This document shows, piece after piece, positions 52,373 to 63,387 of a stretch of 64,000 nt of DNA (position 1 is the stretch's first letter; the number at the start of each line of letters is the position of its first letter). Source of the DNA: Vibrio fortis (GTDB lineage Bacteria; Pseudomonadota; Gammaproteobacteria; Enterobacterales; Vibrionaceae); assembly GCF_000695685.1 (NCBI RefSeq), contig NZ_JFFR01000002.1:620001-684000 (forward strand), written 5' to 3'. Under the pieces are notes generated by a model. The model did no database searches. It saw only the letters and a program-made list of their open reading frames with translations, and was not told where the DNA came from. The position numbers and the translations under genes were made by a program.

Positions 52373-53289
52373 TATTTTTCCTCATTATCGAGTCTCTCGA
52401 CTCTATCTTCAGAAGGAGCTTGTTCGTCTGGTAATGTTTCAGATGACGAAAACGTTTGAAACTCCCAATCTTTCCATACTTCTTCGACTCCAGAAGGCAG
52501 CCAAAGATTGCGCCCTAACTCCATCCAAGGAGACGGGTAATGAAAATCACTGCCTTGAGAGGCTAATAGTTTGTATTGTATAGCATAATCCGCAAGAGTG
52601 CGTCTTTCTTGTTGCGCCTGTTGCGGTTGAGCCACTTCCATCGCATCACCGTTCGCTTCAACAAAAGCAGTCAATAGACGTTTCACCCATTTAGCGGTAA
52701 AGCCATAGCGCCCCGGATGAGCAAGTACCGCTTGTCCGCCAGCAGCGTGAATTGCCGTGACCGCATCACTCATGCTGCACCATGTTGGTGGCACATAGCC
52801 TGGGTTATTACGGGTTAAGAACTTCTTAAACACCTGATGCATGGTTTTCGCGTAGCCATTGTCAACCAACCACTTAGCAAAGTGCGCTCGGGTAATCGGC
52901 GCATCACCGGCAATCGCTTTTACTTCTTCTAACACACCTTCGCGCGTCGCTTTTTCCAGTCGCTGGGCGATCAGCTCCGCTCTACCGATACGATGCTGTT
53001 TCTGCTGTTCAATTAACGCATTAAGTTCTGGTGATTCTGGGTCGACATTCAAACCAACAATGTGGATGTCTTTGTTCTGCCAAACGGTGGAAATTTCGAT
53101 ACCGTTAACCAATTGAATTGGCAGCTTATTATCAAGGATATAACGATGCGCCTCATCAAGAGCATCAACTGTGTCATGATCAGTAATAGCCAGGACTTCA
53201 ATATTGAAGCTCAACGCACGGTCAATCAGTTCAGGTGGTGTAAGTCGACCATCTGAAGCTGTGGTATGGCTATGTAGATCAATTCTCAT
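52372..53289 (-). CDS. rnm: PHP-domain 5'-3' exonuclease RNase AM (YciV/TrpH)
   Basis: 305 residues. Polymerase and histidinol phosphatase (PHP) domain with metal ligands in [14 protein letters not shown] and [11 protein letters not shown], and later AHPGRYGF and GSDFHYP. In E. coli RNase AM trims 5' ends of rRNAs and degrades short oligonucleotides. It is divergent from the trp operon and overlaps yciO, the enterobacterial arrangement. Confidence 0.92.
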   Translation of the reverse strand: MRIDLHSHTTASDGRLTPPELIDRALSFNIEVLAITDHDTVDALDEAHRYILDNKLPIQLVNGIEISTVWQNKDIHIVGLNVDPESPELNALIEQQKQHRIGRAELIAQRLEKATREGVLEEVKAIAGDAPITRAHFAKWLVDNGYAKTMHQVFKKFLTRNNPGYVPPTWCSMSDAVTAIHAAGGQAVLAHPGRYGFTAKWVKRLLTAFVEANGDAMEVAQPQQAQQERRTLADYAIQYKLLASQGSDFHYPSPWMELGRNLWLPSGVEEVWKDWEFQTFSSSETLPDEQAPSEDRVERLDNEEK

Positions 53290-53339
53290 ATTTTCTGTTC
53301 ATTATTTTTGCATTTAACACGATATTTGCTTTATTGGGC

Positions 53340-53373
53340 TTGACTTGCGAGCCTTGAACTAGTTAACTAGTAC
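53340..53373 (+). promoter_or_regulatory. trp promoter with overlapping TrpR operator
   Basis: -35 TTGACT (53340-53345), 17-base spacer, -10 TTAACT (53363-53368). The sequence GAACTAGTTAACTAGTAC (53356-53373) covers the -10 and is nearly identical to the E. coli trp operator. Tryptophan-bound TrpR should repress here. Confidence 0.93.
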
Positions 53374-53407
53374 ACAAATACGAAGTACCTTTATTTATAG
53401 GCTCACT

Positions 53408-53533
53408 ATGTTACAAGAATTTAACCAGCACCATAAAGATAAAGTTTTAGAACTTTCTTCAGTAGAAGCAAGTTCAGAGCTTAATTGGTGGCGCACTTGG
53501 ACAGGTTCTTGGTGGGCTAACGTGTACTTCTAA
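53408..53533 (+). CDS. trpL: trp leader peptide
   Basis: 41-residue peptide beginning MLQEFNQHHK. Five Trp codons lie in the order NWW-R-T-W-TGS-WW near the C-terminus. AGG precedes the ATG. Ribosome stalling at these codons when charged tRNA-Trp is scarce controls the attenuator downstream. Longer than the 14-residue E. coli peptide and with more Trp codons, as is usual in vibrios. Confidence 0.93.
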   Translation: MLQEFNQHHKDKVLELSSVEASSELNWWRTWTGSWWANVYF

Positions 53534-53565
53534 TTAAACAGATTGTTTATAAAAAGTTTATCACT

Positions 53566-53593
53566 AAGCCCGCTTTCATAGCGGGCTTTTTAA
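53566..53593 (+). terminator. trp attenuator terminator
   Basis: Perfect 8-bp stem AGCCCGCT / AGCGGGCT (53567-53587) followed by TTTTTAATTT, 33 bases after trpL. The leader RNA between trpL and this stem should form the competing antiterminator. Confidence 0.9.
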
Positions 53594-53719
53594 TTTGTCG
53601 GACATCTCACATTCAACTGACTAACAAATCAACGAATTGACCAGATTCTAGATTGGGCGAACGGTATCTTTATGCGACTATGTACGGCAGGAAATTTAAA
53701 GAATCATAAAGGAGGTCTT

Positions 53720-55315
53720 GTGAACAAGGCCATTGAAATCAAAAAGCTGGGAACTATTGATGTCATCAATGCGACAGTTCCTTACTCGCAAGATCCAACA
53801 AGCGTGTTCCACACACTGTGTGAAAATAAAACAGACAGCTTGTTGCTAGAATCTGCTGAGATTGAGTCTAAACAAAACCTCACTAGCCTACTGCTTATCG
53901 ATTCTGCCGTGCGTATCGTATGCGAAGGCCATCAGGTCACTTTCCAAGCTCTGACAGATAACGGTCAACATCTGATCGAACACCTAAATGCGAACGTGAA
54001 ATCAGACATTGAATCTGAACTGAAAGACAATGTACTGACTCTGACCTTTACTCAGCCAAGCATTAACCTAGACGAAGACTCTCGCCTAAGAGAAGCTTCT
54101 TCATTCGATGCACTTCGTTTAGTTCAACACAGCTTTACACAAGACCCAGACAACAAGCACGCGCTTTTCATGGCAGGTCTATTTGCATACGACATCGTGG
54201 CGAACTTCGAGCCACTTGGCGATGCAGAAGCGACTAATAACTGCCCTGACTTTGTCTTCTACGTGGCTGAAACGCTACTTCGTTTTGACCATCAACAGAA
54301 CGAAGGTCTGCTTCACGCGAGCGTTTTCTCAGAAGATCAAACAATCAAAACTCGCCTGACTGAACGTTTAGCGGATATCCAAACTCAATGCCAATCACTC
54401 AAAGAAATTGCAGAAGTCACTCCGCTTGATAACGTTGAAGCTGTACCAAGTGTTTCTGACGAAGATTTTTGCCAGACTGTTCGTGACCTAAAAGAGTACG
54501 TGGTAAAAGGCGATGTATTCCAAGTGGTTCCTTCTCGTCGCTTTACTCTGCCTTGCCCTGCACCACTAGCAGCTTACAAAGAGCTAAAGCAGAGCAACCC
54601 AAGCCCTTACATGTTCTACATGCAAGATGAGCTGTTTACTCTGTTCGGTGCTTCACCAGAGAGTGCTCTGAAATACGAGAAAGAGACTAATCAAGTAGAA
54701 ATCTACCCTATCGCCGGTACTCGCCGTCGAGGTAAGCGTCCGAATGGTCAAATCGACTTCGACCTAGATAGCCGCATTGAATTAGAGCTGCGCACCGATA
54801 AAAAAGAGAACGCCGAGCACATGATGCTAGTTGACCTAGCACGAAACGACGTTGCACGTATCTCTGAAGCAGGCACTCGCCACGTAGCGGACCTACTGAA
54901 AGTAGACCGTTACAGCCACGTAATGCACCTCGTTTCTCGCGTTGTAGGCCAACTTCGTGAAGACCTTGATGCTCTGCACGCTTACCAAGCTTGCATGAAC
55001 ATGGGCACGCTAACGGGCGCACCCAAGATCCGTGCGATGCAGCTGATTCGTGATGTAGAACAGACTCGTCGTGGCAGCTACGGCGGCGCAGTGGGCTACC
55101 TAACGGGTGAAGGCACGCTCGATACCTGTATCGTGATTCGTTCAGCGTACGTAGAAAACGGTATTGCTCAAGTCCAAGCTGGCGCAGGTGTGGTTTTCGA
55201 TTCAGACCCACAAGCCGAAGCCGATGAAACACGTGGCAAAGCGCAAGCCGTCATCTCTGCGATTCAAGCGGCGCATACTGCACCTAAGCAAACATCAAGT
55301 AAGCAGGAGTCTTAA
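53720..55315 (+). CDS. trpE: Anthranilate synthase component I
   Basis: Converts chorismate to anthranilate with ammonia from TrpG. 531 residues from the GTG at 53720, with a strong GGAGG four bases before; a frame from 53672 is unsupported. The tryptophan-feedback motif LLES is near residues 42-45. The chorismate-binding part shows PIAGTRRRGK, DLARNDVARI and GTLTGAPKIRAMQLI. First structural gene of trpE-G-D-CF-B-A. Confidence 0.97.
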   Translation: MNKAIEIKKLGTIDVINATVPYSQDPTSVFHTLCENKTDSLLLESAEIESKQNLTSLLLIDSAVRIVCEGHQVTFQALTDNGQHLIEHLNANVKSDIESELKDNVLTLTFTQPSINLDEDSRLREASSFDALRLVQHSFTQDPDNKHALFMAGLFAYDIVANFEPLGDAEATNNCPDFVFYVAETLLRFDHQQNEGLLHASVFSEDQTIKTRLTERLADIQTQCQSLKEIAEVTPLDNVEAVPSVSDEDFCQTVRDLKEYVVKGDVFQVVPSRRFTLPCPAPLAAYKELKQSNPSPYMFYMQDELFTLFGASPESALKYEKETNQVEIYPIAGTRRRGKRPNGQIDFDLDSRIELELRTDKKENAEHMMLVDLARNDVARISEAGTRHVADLLKVDRYSHVMHLVSRVVGQLREDLDALHAYQACMNMGTLTGAPKIRAMQLIRDVEQTRRGSYGGAVGYLTGEGTLDTCIVIRSAYVENGIAQVQAGAGVVFDSDPQAEADETRGKAQAVISAIQAAHTAPKQTSSKQES

Positions 55316-55317
55316 TC

Positions 55318-55926
55318 ATGGCTGATATCGTATTTATTGATAACTTTGACTCGTTTACTTACAACCTTGTTGACCAGTTCCGTTCACTTGGCCACAACGT
55401 AAAGATCTATCGTAATAACATCCCCGCGGAAGCAGTAGAAACAGCAATTAACGAGCTAGAAAACCCAGTTGCGTTGCTTTCTCCGGGCCCGGGTGCTCCT
55501 GCTGATGCTGGCTGCATGCCAGAGCTGATTCAACGCTTAAAAGGCAAAGTACCGATGATTGGTATTTGTCTTGGTCACCAAGCAATTGTTGAAGCATACG
55601 GCGGTAAGGTTGCAGGTGCTGGCGAAATCATTCATGGTAAGGTTTCGATGATGGAACACGACAATCACGCGACTTACCAAGGTCTTCCTTCTCCGCTTGC
55701 AATTGCGCGCTACCACTCTTTGGTTGCGACTCACGTACCGGAAAGCCTAACGATTACCGCTGAAGTCGATGATTTAGTGATGTCGGTTGTCCAAGAGCAA
55801 GACAAAGTGTGTGGTTTCCAATTCCACCCTGAATCCATCATGACAACATACGGCGCAACGCTATTGGCGAATGCAATTGAATGGGCTTTAGAAAAGAACA
55901 TAACTCTTGAGAAGAATGGAAAATAG
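55318..55926 (+). CDS. trpG: Anthranilate synthase component II, glutamine amidotransferase
   Basis: 202-residue class I glutaminase. Nucleophile Cys84 in GICLGHQ; His and Glu in FQFHPESIMT. It is separate from TrpD, unlike the fused E. coli TrpGD. Starts three bases after the trpE stop. Confidence 0.97.
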   Translation: MADIVFIDNFDSFTYNLVDQFRSLGHNVKIYRNNIPAEAVETAINELENPVALLSPGPGAPADAGCMPELIQRLKGKVPMIGICLGHQAIVEAYGGKVAGAGEIIHGKVSMMEHDNHATYQGLPSPLAIARYHSLVATHVPESLTITAEVDDLVMSVVQEQDKVCGFQFHPESIMTTYGATLLANAIEWALEKNITLEKNGK

Positions 55927-55935
55927 GACACGATC

Positions 55936-56934
55936 ATGGAACAGATTATTAATAAGCTTTACGACCAACAATCTCTTACTCAAGAAGAAAGCCAACAGCT
56001 TTTCGACATCATCATTAAAGGCGAACTTGACCCTATTCTGATGGCGTCAGTACTGACTGCACTAAAAATTAAGGGCGAGACACCTGAAGAGATCGCAGGC
56101 GCAGCGAAAGCGCTGCTAGCAAACGCAAACCCTTTCCCACGCCCTGATTACGATTTTGCAGATATCGTAGGTACAGGTGGTGATGGCCATGACACGATCA
56201 ACATATCTACAACTTCAGCATTCGTTGCAGCAGCGTGTGGTCTAAAGATTGCGAAACACGGTAACCGCAGCGTATCAAGTAAATCGGGTTCATCGGATCT
56301 TCTTGATAAGTTTGGTATTAACCTAGCGATGAGCGCAGAAGACACTCGCTCTGCCGTTGATAAGCTTGGCGTTGCTTTCCTATTTGCACCGCAATACCAC
56401 GGTGGTGTACGTCACGCGATGCCAGTACGTCAAACAATGAAAACTCGCACCATCTTTAACATCCTTGGTCCACTGATTAACCCAGCTCGTCCTAACATCG
56501 AACTTATGGGTGTTTACAGCAAAGAACTGGTGCGTCCTATCGCTGAAACCATACTGCAAATGGGTATGAAGCGTGCAGCTGTTGTTCACGGCAGCGGTCT
56601 AGATGAAGTTGCAATTCACGGTGAAACCATCGTTGCAGAGATCAAAGATGGTCAGATTCATGAATACATTGTGTCTCCTGAAGATTTCGGCCTCAATCAG
56701 CATCCGCTAGAAGCAATCAAAGGCGGTACGCCAGACGAGAACAAAGCTATCACCACAAATATCCTAACAGGTAAAGGGACTGAAGCTCAGGCGGGTGCAG
56801 TAGCGGTTAACGTTGCTCTACTGATGCGTCTATTTGGTCATGAAGATCTAAAAGCCAACGCAGCGAAGGCAATGGAAGCAATGAACTCTGGCAAAGCGTA
56901 TGAGCTTGTACAGCAACTTGCCGACCACGCATAA
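55936..56934 (+). CDS. trpD: Anthranilate phosphoribosyltransferase
   Basis: 332 residues. Transfers phosphoribose to anthranilate. Conserved GTGGDGHDTINIST (PRPP binding), KHGNRSVSSKSGSSDLL and the NPARP loop are clear. Follows trpG after nine bases; not fused to it. Confidence 0.97.
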   Translation: MEQIINKLYDQQSLTQEESQQLFDIIIKGELDPILMASVLTALKIKGETPEEIAGAAKALLANANPFPRPDYDFADIVGTGGDGHDTINISTTSAFVAAACGLKIAKHGNRSVSSKSGSSDLLDKFGINLAMSAEDTRSAVDKLGVAFLFAPQYHGGVRHAMPVRQTMKTRTIFNILGPLINPARPNIELMGVYSKELVRPIAETILQMGMKRAAVVHGSGLDEVAIHGETIVAEIKDGQIHEYIVSPEDFGLNQHPLEAIKGGTPDENKAITTNILTGKGTEAQAGAVAVNVALLMRLFGHEDLKANAAKAMEAMNSGKAYELVQQLADHA

Positions 56935-56958
56935 CGAACGAGATTTGAGACTAGAAAG

Positions 56959-58386
56959 ATGACACAGACAAACGAAAAGTTATCAACTCACGTTTCTGTA
57001 AAAGAAGCAGAAATGGCAGAAGTATTAGCAAAAATTGTTCGCGACAAGTATCTATGGGTTGAAGCGCGTAAAGAGCAGCAACCGCTAAATGAGTTCAAAG
57101 ATGCGCTAAGCGCTTCAGACCGCAGCTTCTATGATGCACTAAGCCAAGAGCAAACCGTATTCATCACTGAGTGTAAAAAGGCGTCACCTTCTAAAGGCTT
57201 GATTCGTGATGACTTCGACCTTGAATACATTGCATCGGTATACAACAACCATGCAAATGCGATTTCGGTACTGACTGATGAGAAGTACTTCCAAGGAGAT
57301 TTCGAATTCTTGCCTAAAGTACGCAGCATCGCTAAGCAACCAATCCTATGTAAAGACTTCATGGTCGATACTTATCAGGTTTACTTAGCTCGTCACTACT
57401 CGGCAGACGCTATCCTACTGATGCTATCTGTACTAAACGATGATGAGTACCGTGCTCTCGCTGAAGTTGCTCACTCGTTAGGCATGGGCGTGCTAACAGA
57501 GGTTAGTAACGAAGAAGAGCTGCACCGTGCTGTCGGATTAGACGCGAAAGTGATTGGCATCAACAACCGTAACCTTCGTGACCTAAGTACAGACCTGAAC
57601 CGTACCAAAGAGCTAGCACCTCTGCTTCGTGAGTTAGCACCAAACGCAGTCGTGATTTCAGAATCTGGTATCTACACTCATCAGCAAGTGCGTGACTTAG
57701 CGACATTTGCAGACGGCTTCCTTATCGGTAGCTCATTGATGGCAGAAGAGAACCTAGAGCTTGCCGTTCGCAAAGTAACATTAGGTGAAAACAAAGTTTG
57801 TGGCTTAACTCATCCTGACGATGCAGCCAAGGCGTACCAAGCAGGCGCAGTATTCGGTGGCCTAATTTTTGTTGAGGCGTCTAAGCGTTATGTTGACTTA
57901 GAGGCAGCACGCTTGACCATGAGTGGCGCGCCGCTTAAGTACATTGGTGTATTCCAAAACCATGACCAAGCTAGTGTTATCAATGCCGTGAAAGAGCTTG
58001 GTTTATACGGTGTTCAGCTTCATGGTGAAGAATCACAACAGTATGTGACTGAACTTGCAAACCAACTACCAGAACAAGTAGAGATTTGGAAAGCTTACGG
58101 CGTTGAAGATTCGCTGCCTACGCTGTTAGAAAGCAATGTGTCTCGCCACCTGCTTGATGCAAAAGTAGGCTCTCAGACTGGTGGGACAGGTCAAGTATTC
58201 GACTGGCAACTGATCAACGATCAGAGCTCTGTGATGTTAGCGGGTGGTTTGAACCCAGATAATGCACAGCAAGCAGCCACTTTAGGCTGTTTAGGGCTCG
58301 ACCTTAACTCTGGTGTTGAGAGTGCTCCGGGTAAGAAAGATGCAGACAAACTCAACAAAGCGTTTGCTGCCATTCGCCAATACTGA
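56959..58386 (+). CDS. trpCF: Fused indole-3-glycerol phosphate synthase / phosphoribosylanthranilate isomerase
   Basis: 475 residues. The N-terminal domain (to about 255) is TrpC: ITECKKASPSKG, CKDFMVDTYQV, ISESGIYT. The C-terminal domain (about 258-475) is TrpF: KVCGLTHPDDA, GVFQNHD, LLDAKVGSQTGGTG and LAGGLNP. The fusion is the gammaproteobacterial form. 139 bases separate it from trpB, with a small hairpin (AGAGCA/TGCTCT, about 58446-58468). Confidence 0.96.
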   Translation: MTQTNEKLSTHVSVKEAEMAEVLAKIVRDKYLWVEARKEQQPLNEFKDALSASDRSFYDALSQEQTVFITECKKASPSKGLIRDDFDLEYIASVYNNHANAISVLTDEKYFQGDFEFLPKVRSIAKQPILCKDFMVDTYQVYLARHYSADAILLMLSVLNDDEYRALAEVAHSLGMGVLTEVSNEEELHRAVGLDAKVIGINNRNLRDLSTDLNRTKELAPLLRELAPNAVVISESGIYTHQQVRDLATFADGFLIGSSLMAEENLELAVRKVTLGENKVCGLTHPDDAAKAYQAGAVFGGLIFVEASKRYVDLEAARLTMSGAPLKYIGVFQNHDQASVINAVKELGLYGVQLHGEESQQYVTELANQLPEQVEIWKAYGVEDSLPTLLESNVSRHLLDAKVGSQTGGTGQVFDWQLINDQSSVMLAGGLNPDNAQQAATLGCLGLDLNSGVESAPGKKDADKLNKAFAAIRQY

Positions 58387-58524
58387 GTGACTAGCCCAAC
58401 TTAAGAACAGATGATTCACTGTAGATAGCCTACAGACCCTATTTCAGAGCATCGCAATGAGGTGCTCTACAAGATTAAAGACATTGGTATCCAGACATAC
58501 CAAGCAAATTGAAGGAATAACACG

Positions 58525-59715
58525 ATGGCTAAACTTGATGCCTACTTTGGTGAATACGGTGGTCAATACGTACCACAGATTCTAGTGCCAGCCCTAGAGC
58601 AACTGGAACAAGCGTTTATCGACGCTCAAGCGGACCCAGAATTCCGTAGTGAGTTCATGACACTGCTTCAAGAGTACGCAGGTCGTCCAACAGCACTGAC
58701 GCTGACTCGTAACCTAACGAAAGGCACTAAAACCAAGCTTTACCTAAAGCGTGAAGACTTACTGCACGGTGGCGCGCACAAAACCAACCAAGTGCTTGGT
58801 CAAGCTTTGCTTGCAAAGCGTATGGGTAAAGAAGAGATCATCGCCGAAACTGGCGCAGGTCAACACGGTGTGGCAACGGCTCTGGCTTGTGCACTGCTTG
58901 GCCTTAAGTGTCGTGTATACATGGGTGCAAAAGACGTTGAACGTCAGAGCCCTAACGTATTCCGTATGAAGCTAATGGGCGCAGAGGTTATCCCTGTGCA
59001 CTCTGGCTCTGCAACGCTAAAAGATGCATGTAACGAAGCGCTACGTGACTGGTCAGCAACATATGAAGACGCGCACTACCTACTGGGTACGGCAGCTGGC
59101 CCTCACCCATTCCCAACCATCGTTCGTGATTTCCAACGCATGATTGGCGAAGAAACCAAGAACCAAATTCTAGCTCGTGAAGGTCGCCTACCTGACGCAG
59201 TTATCGCTTGTGTGGGTGGTGGTTCAAACGCAATCGGTATGTTTGCTGATTTCATCGAAGAAGAGAGTGTTCGCCTAATCGGTGTTGAGCCAGCGGGTAA
59301 AGGTATCGATACTGACCAGCACGGTGCACCGCTTAAGCATGGTAAAACGGGCATCTTCTTTGGTATGAAGGCGCCGCTAATGCAAGACCCTAATGGTCAA
59401 GTTGAAGAGTCTTACTCGGTATCAGCAGGTCTAGACTTCCCTTCTGTTGGTCCTCAGCACGCACACCTTAATGCAATTGGCCGTGCAGAATACGACAACG
59501 TAACCGATGATGAAGCACTAGAGGCCTTTCAAGAGATCGCGCGCAACGAAGGTATCATCCCTGCACTTGAGTCTTCTCACGCTGTTGCACACGCACTGAA
59601 AATGGCTCGTGAGAACCCAGAAAAAGAACAACTATTGGTTGTAAACCTATCAGGTCGTGGTGACAAAGACATCTTCACCGTACACGCCATCTTAGAAGAA
59701 AAAGGAGCTATCTAA
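58525..59715 (+). CDS. trpB: Tryptophan synthase beta subunit
   Basis: 396 residues. PLP enzyme joining indole and serine. Lys86 in HGGAHKTNQ binds PLP; the phosphate loop is [20 protein letters not shown] contains the catalytic Glu. AAGGAA precedes the ATG. Its stop overlaps the trpA start (TAATG). Confidence 0.98.
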   Translation: MAKLDAYFGEYGGQYVPQILVPALEQLEQAFIDAQADPEFRSEFMTLLQEYAGRPTALTLTRNLTKGTKTKLYLKREDLLHGGAHKTNQVLGQALLAKRMGKEEIIAETGAGQHGVATALACALLGLKCRVYMGAKDVERQSPNVFRMKLMGAEVIPVHSGSATLKDACNEALRDWSATYEDAHYLLGTAAGPHPFPTIVRDFQRMIGEETKNQILAREGRLPDAVIACVGGGSNAIGMFADFIEEESVRLIGVEPAGKGIDTDQHGAPLKHGKTGIFFGMKAPLMQDPNGQVEESYSVSAGLDFPSVGPQHAHLNAIGRAEYDNVTDDEALEAFQEIARNEGIIPALESSHAVAHALKMARENPEKEQLLVVNLSGRGDKDIFTVHAILEEKGAI

Positions 59716-60521
59716 TGAACCGTTATGAGAAGATGTTTACGCGCCTAAACGAGAAAAACCAAGGCGCATTTGTACCGTTCGTAACGGTTTGCGATCCAAA
59801 CGCAGAGCAGTCTTACAAGATCATGGAAACCCTAGTTGAATCAGGTGCCGATGCACTAGAGCTGGGTATTCCATTCTCTGATCCGCTAGCAGATGGCCCA
59901 ACTATCCAAGGTGCCAACATCCGTGCTCTGGATTCAGGCGCAACTCCTGATATCTGTTTTGAGCAGATTGGTAAGATTCGCGCGAAATACCCAGAACTGC
60001 CGATTGGCCTTCTAATGTATGCAAACCTTGTGTACTCACGCGGTATTGAAGACTTCTACGGACGCTGTTCTAAAGCTGGTATCGATTCTGTTCTGATTGC
60101 TGACGTTCCGACTAACGAAAGCGCAGAGTTTGTTGCAGCTGCTGAGAAGTTCGGTATCCATCCAATCTTCATAGCACCACCAACGGCAAGCGATGAAACA
60201 TTGAAGCAAGTGGCTGAGCTTGGTGGTGGTTACACTTACCTACTTTCTCGTGCCGGTGTAACGGGTGCAGAGACAAAAGCAAACATGCCTGTTGGACACA
60301 TGCTTGATCGTCTAAACCAATTCAACGCGCCACCAGCACTACTCGGCTTTGGTATTTCAGCTCCTGAACAAGTGAAAGAAGCGATTGAAGCAGGCGCTGC
60401 AGGTGCGATTTCTGGTTCAGCTGTTGTTAAGATCATCGAACAGAACGTAGAACAGCCACAAATCATGCTTGATAAACTGGCTGACTTCATTGCTCCAATG
60501 AAAGCGGCAACGCAAAAGTAG
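59715..60521 (+). CDS. trpA: Tryptophan synthase alpha subunit
   Basis: 268-residue TIM barrel that cleaves indole-3-glycerol phosphate. Catalytic Glu49 and Asp60 lie in [19 protein letters not shown]. Translationally coupled to trpB. Last gene of the operon; terminator follows. Confidence 0.98.
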   Translation: MNRYEKMFTRLNEKNQGAFVPFVTVCDPNAEQSYKIMETLVESGADALELGIPFSDPLADGPTIQGANIRALDSGATPDICFEQIGKIRAKYPELPIGLLMYANLVYSRGIEDFYGRCSKAGIDSVLIADVPTNESAEFVAAAEKFGIHPIFIAPPTASDETLKQVAELGGGYTYLLSRAGVTGAETKANMPVGHMLDRLNQFNAPPALLGFGISAPEQVKEAIEAGAAGAISGSAVVKIIEQNVEQPQIMLDKLADFIAPMKAATQK

Positions 60522-60569
60522 TCGCCAACAAAAGCGTTCGCTAAAGGTGATTAAAGCCACTTTAAGAAG

Positions 60570-60600
60570 TAAAAAGCGCCCGAGTATGGGCGCTTTTTTA
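60570..60600 (+). terminator. Terminator of the trp operon
   Basis: 8-bp stem AAGCGCCC / GGGCGCTT followed by TTTTTA, 50 bases after trpA. An A-run before it makes it work for the convergent slipin gene as well. Confidence 0.9.
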
Positions 60601-60613
60601 TTACTCTCAAAAC

Positions 60614-61408
60614 TTAATCACTCTTCATTGCTTTCTTAATGGCGGCTTCATTCAATGTTGCCTTGATGGGATCGGTTATCTTATCCACCAAGTCGACTGG
60701 CATTGGGAATACAATCGTTGTGGTTCTCTCGTTAGCGACTTCTGTTAACGTCTGCATATATCGCAATTGAATCGCATTAGGTGACTTGTTCAATACATCC
60801 GCCGCTTCTTGTAATTTAGTCGACGCTTCTAGCTCCCCCGTTGCATGTATCACCTTAGCACGACGAGAACGCTCCGCTTCGGCTTGTTTAGCGAGAGCTC
60901 GAACCATACTGTCATCTAGGTCGACATGTTTAATTTCAACGTTGGCAATTTTAATACCCCAATTATCAGTGTGCTGATCGAGTATCGCCTGTAGGTCTTT
61001 GTTGAGTTCTTCCCGCTCTGATAAAAGCTCATCCAGTTCATGCTGACCCAGCACGGAACGCAACGTAGTTTGAGAAAGTTGGCTTGTCGCCTCCAAATAA
61101 TTCTCGACATTGTTGATCGCCATCTTAGGGTCGAGCACTCGGAAGTAGACCACAGCGTTCACCTTCACCGACACATTATCTCTAGTGATCAAGTCTTGTG
61201 TTGGCACATCTAAGACTATGGTACGTAAGTCGACTCGCACGATTTGTTGGATAAAAGGAATGATGACAATCAGACCCGGTCCTTTCACTCGATAAAAACG
61301 ACCTAAGAAAAACACCACTGCACGCTCGTACTCGCGCAGCACTTTGAACATGCTGGCTATCAACAAAATAACGAGCACAACCACAATACCTACCGTGTGT
61401 ATAAACAT
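60614..61408 (-). CDS. Slipin (SPFH-domain membrane protein)
   Basis: 264 residues. One N-terminal membrane segment (about 5-22), then an SPFH/stomatin domain ([39 protein letters not shown]) and a coiled-coil. Slipins organise membrane microdomains and pair with NfeD-type proteases, here the gene immediately upstream. GGGGG precedes the ATG. Function is inferred from the pair. Confidence 0.9.
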   Translation of the reverse strand: MFIHTVGIVVVLVILLIASMFKVLREYERAVVFFLGRFYRVKGPGLIVIIPFIQQIVRVDLRTIVLDVPTQDLITRDNVSVKVNAVVYFRVLDPKMAINNVENYLEATSQLSQTTLRSVLGQHELDELLSEREELNKDLQAILDQHTDNWGIKIANVEIKHVDLDDSMVRALAKQAEAERSRRAKVIHATGELEASTKLQEAADVLNKSPNAIQLRYMQTLTEVANERTTTIVFPMPVDLVDKITDPIKATLNEAAIKKAMKSD

Positions 61409-61475
61409 AACCGCCCCCTTACTGGTAACGATAACTAAGGAGATTTCACTTAGGTCATCTCTCCATCCATTTCAC

Positions 61476-62912
61476 CTATTTAGATCGAGTCGATGAACCT
61501 CCGACATGATCTTCGACATCCACTGCGTCAACATCGACCGCTTCTACATCTAGCGAGAGACCCGTTAGCTTAGTCACTCTGATATTTTGTCCAGCTTGCA
61601 GCTTATCGCTACATTTAGCTTGCCAGATTTCACCTTCAACCAAAACTCTGCCTTCCCCCGGAAAACCGCTGACAACCTTACCAGTCTCACCGACTACTGC
61701 TTCCATGCCCGTTGTCACTCGCTGATTTCTCACCCGAACCAGCATGGATATCGTCACTACAAAAAAGCCGACAGAGAACAGGCTGATGCCAATGATTAAT
61801 GGTAGAGCGATTTGATAGCCGGGCACTTCGGTATCCATCAACATGATTGAACCGAGTGAAAACGCCGCTACACCACCTAAACCGAAAATGCCGAAGCTTG
61901 GACTGAAAGCTTCAGCAATCATCAGAGCGATCCCGAGCAGTATCAGTGCAAGGCCAGCGTAACTAACAGGCAGCATTTGCAATGAATACATCGCTAACAG
62001 CAAACAGATGCCACCAAGCACACCCGGTAGACCGACTCCAGGGTTATAAAATTCAAGAAGTAAGCCGTAAATACCGATGAGCATAAGAATGTAGGCAACG
62101 TTAGGATTGGTAATCACCGACAACAGACTGAAACGCCAATCTTGCTCACGCTCTACAAAGGCGACCTGATTGAGCTGAATGTCCTGATTAACGCCATTGA
62201 TGATGACCGTACGTCCGTTGGTCATCTCAACCAACTGCGGTAAATCGCTCGCGATGAAATCAATCACATTTAACTCAAGTGCATTTTCTGAGTCCAAACT
62301 GGCCGCCTCTCTCACCGCTTTTTCGGCCCACTCTTCATTGCGATTGTGCAATTTTGCCAAGCTGACGATGTAAGCCGCTGCATCGTTGATAACTTTCTTC
62401 TCCATCGCAGTGGTTGCTTTTACCCGATCAGAATTCTCTTGCTTAGTATCGTCCTGCTCACTCGATTTCGATTTTTCATCTTGATTAGAGTCGTCTTGCG
62501 GAGACAAAGGATCGGAAGGTGCTTTCCCTCCCCCAAGCGATACGGGTGTTGCTGCGCCTAAATTGGTTCCAGGAGCCATAGAGGCGATGTGACTGGCGAG
62601 TAAGATATAAGTGCCAGCACTAGCGGCTCGCGAGCCTGCAGGCCCAACCCAAGTCGCGATAGGAACCGGTGATGTAGTGATGGAACGAATGATGTCACGC
62701 ATCGACGAATCCAACCCGCCGGGCGTATTTATTCTTAATATGACGAGCTTGGCTTGCTCATCATGAGCTTGTTCTATTTCTCTCGTGAGATAATCGCTGG
62801 TCGCCGGACCTATCCCTCCATTCACCTCTATAACCCAAACATCGTCGGCTTGAGAATTTGCAGAGCTGAACAGCAGAAGAAACGCAAACAGGCACTTCAA
62901 TATAAAAGCCAT
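61476..62912 (-). CDS. NfeD-family membrane serine protease (long form)
   Basis: 478 residues. Signal peptide, then a ClpP-like protease domain with INTPGGLDSSMRDII and catalytic Ser98 in SRAASAGTYILLA. A low-complexity charged insert (about 138-172) splits the domain. Four or five membrane helices follow, then a C-terminal OB domain. The long NfeD form cleaves stomatin-type partners; the slipin gene lies 67 bases downstream. GGAGAG precedes the ATG. Confidence 0.91.
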   Translation of the reverse strand: MAFILKCLFAFLLLFSSANSQADDVWVIEVNGGIGPATSDYLTREIEQAHDEQAKLVILRINTPGGLDSSMRDIIRSITTSPVPIATWVGPAGSRAASAGTYILLASHIASMAPGTNLGAATPVSLGGGKAPSDPLSPQDDSNQDEKSKSSEQDDTKQENSDRVKATTAMEKKVINDAAAYIVSLAKLHNRNEEWAEKAVREAASLDSENALELNVIDFIASDLPQLVEMTNGRTVIINGVNQDIQLNQVAFVEREQDWRFSLLSVITNPNVAYILMLIGIYGLLLEFYNPGVGLPGVLGGICLLLAMYSLQMLPVSYAGLALILLGIALMIAEAFSPSFGIFGLGGVAAFSLGSIMLMDTEVPGYQIALPLIIGISLFSVGFFVVTISMLVRVRNQRVTTGMEAVVGETGKVVSGFPGEGRVLVEGEIWQAKCSDKLQAGQNIRVTKLTGLSLDVEAVDVDAVDVEDHVGGSSTRSK

Positions 62913-63387
62913 GCCTCTCTCCTTACAACTGAGATGCTAGATAGACGTTTTATTTTAAAGCGCAGAGGTAACATCTTGGTAATAACTCGATACCTTAAGC
63001 ATAGTTCAGGCTAAATTTCGCACAACAAACATACTAATCTCGAGCCACATTGGAACGCTTAAAAAAAGCGCACAAATGAAAAGCAAATGTTAACGAGTGT
63101 GTATTAACACCCTCAACTTGAAAGTATTCACAAAACACACAGGGGTAAGGCTTTTATAAATTAAACAAATAACATCACATCAAAAACCGAGGCAAACGTT
63201 TGCTTTAGAGCAAAAGATCGCCAAATAACATTCATGTCACGTTTTTTGGTGCACTTTCGTCTCTGCTCATATTGATAAATGTAACAGATAAGTGTAAAAC
63301 TCATCACGAAACATTCATCCAATGGTACGACGTACATTGGCATGTAGTTCTAGGAATTTTACATTTTGTAGCACAGAGGTAACGGAA
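62913..63387. other. Intergenic region between nfeD and the symporter
   Basis: About 475 bases, divergent promoters. No ORF with a ribosome site. It holds a small stem CGCTT/AAGCG near 63057-63070. AT-rich sequence upstream of the symporter could carry a CRP-type site but I see no convincing match. Confidence 0.5.

Noticed and set aside
54708..55232. Open frame of 174 codons antisense to trpE
   Set aside because: Opposite conserved trpE with biased composition (Arg, Leu, Cys) and no start signal.
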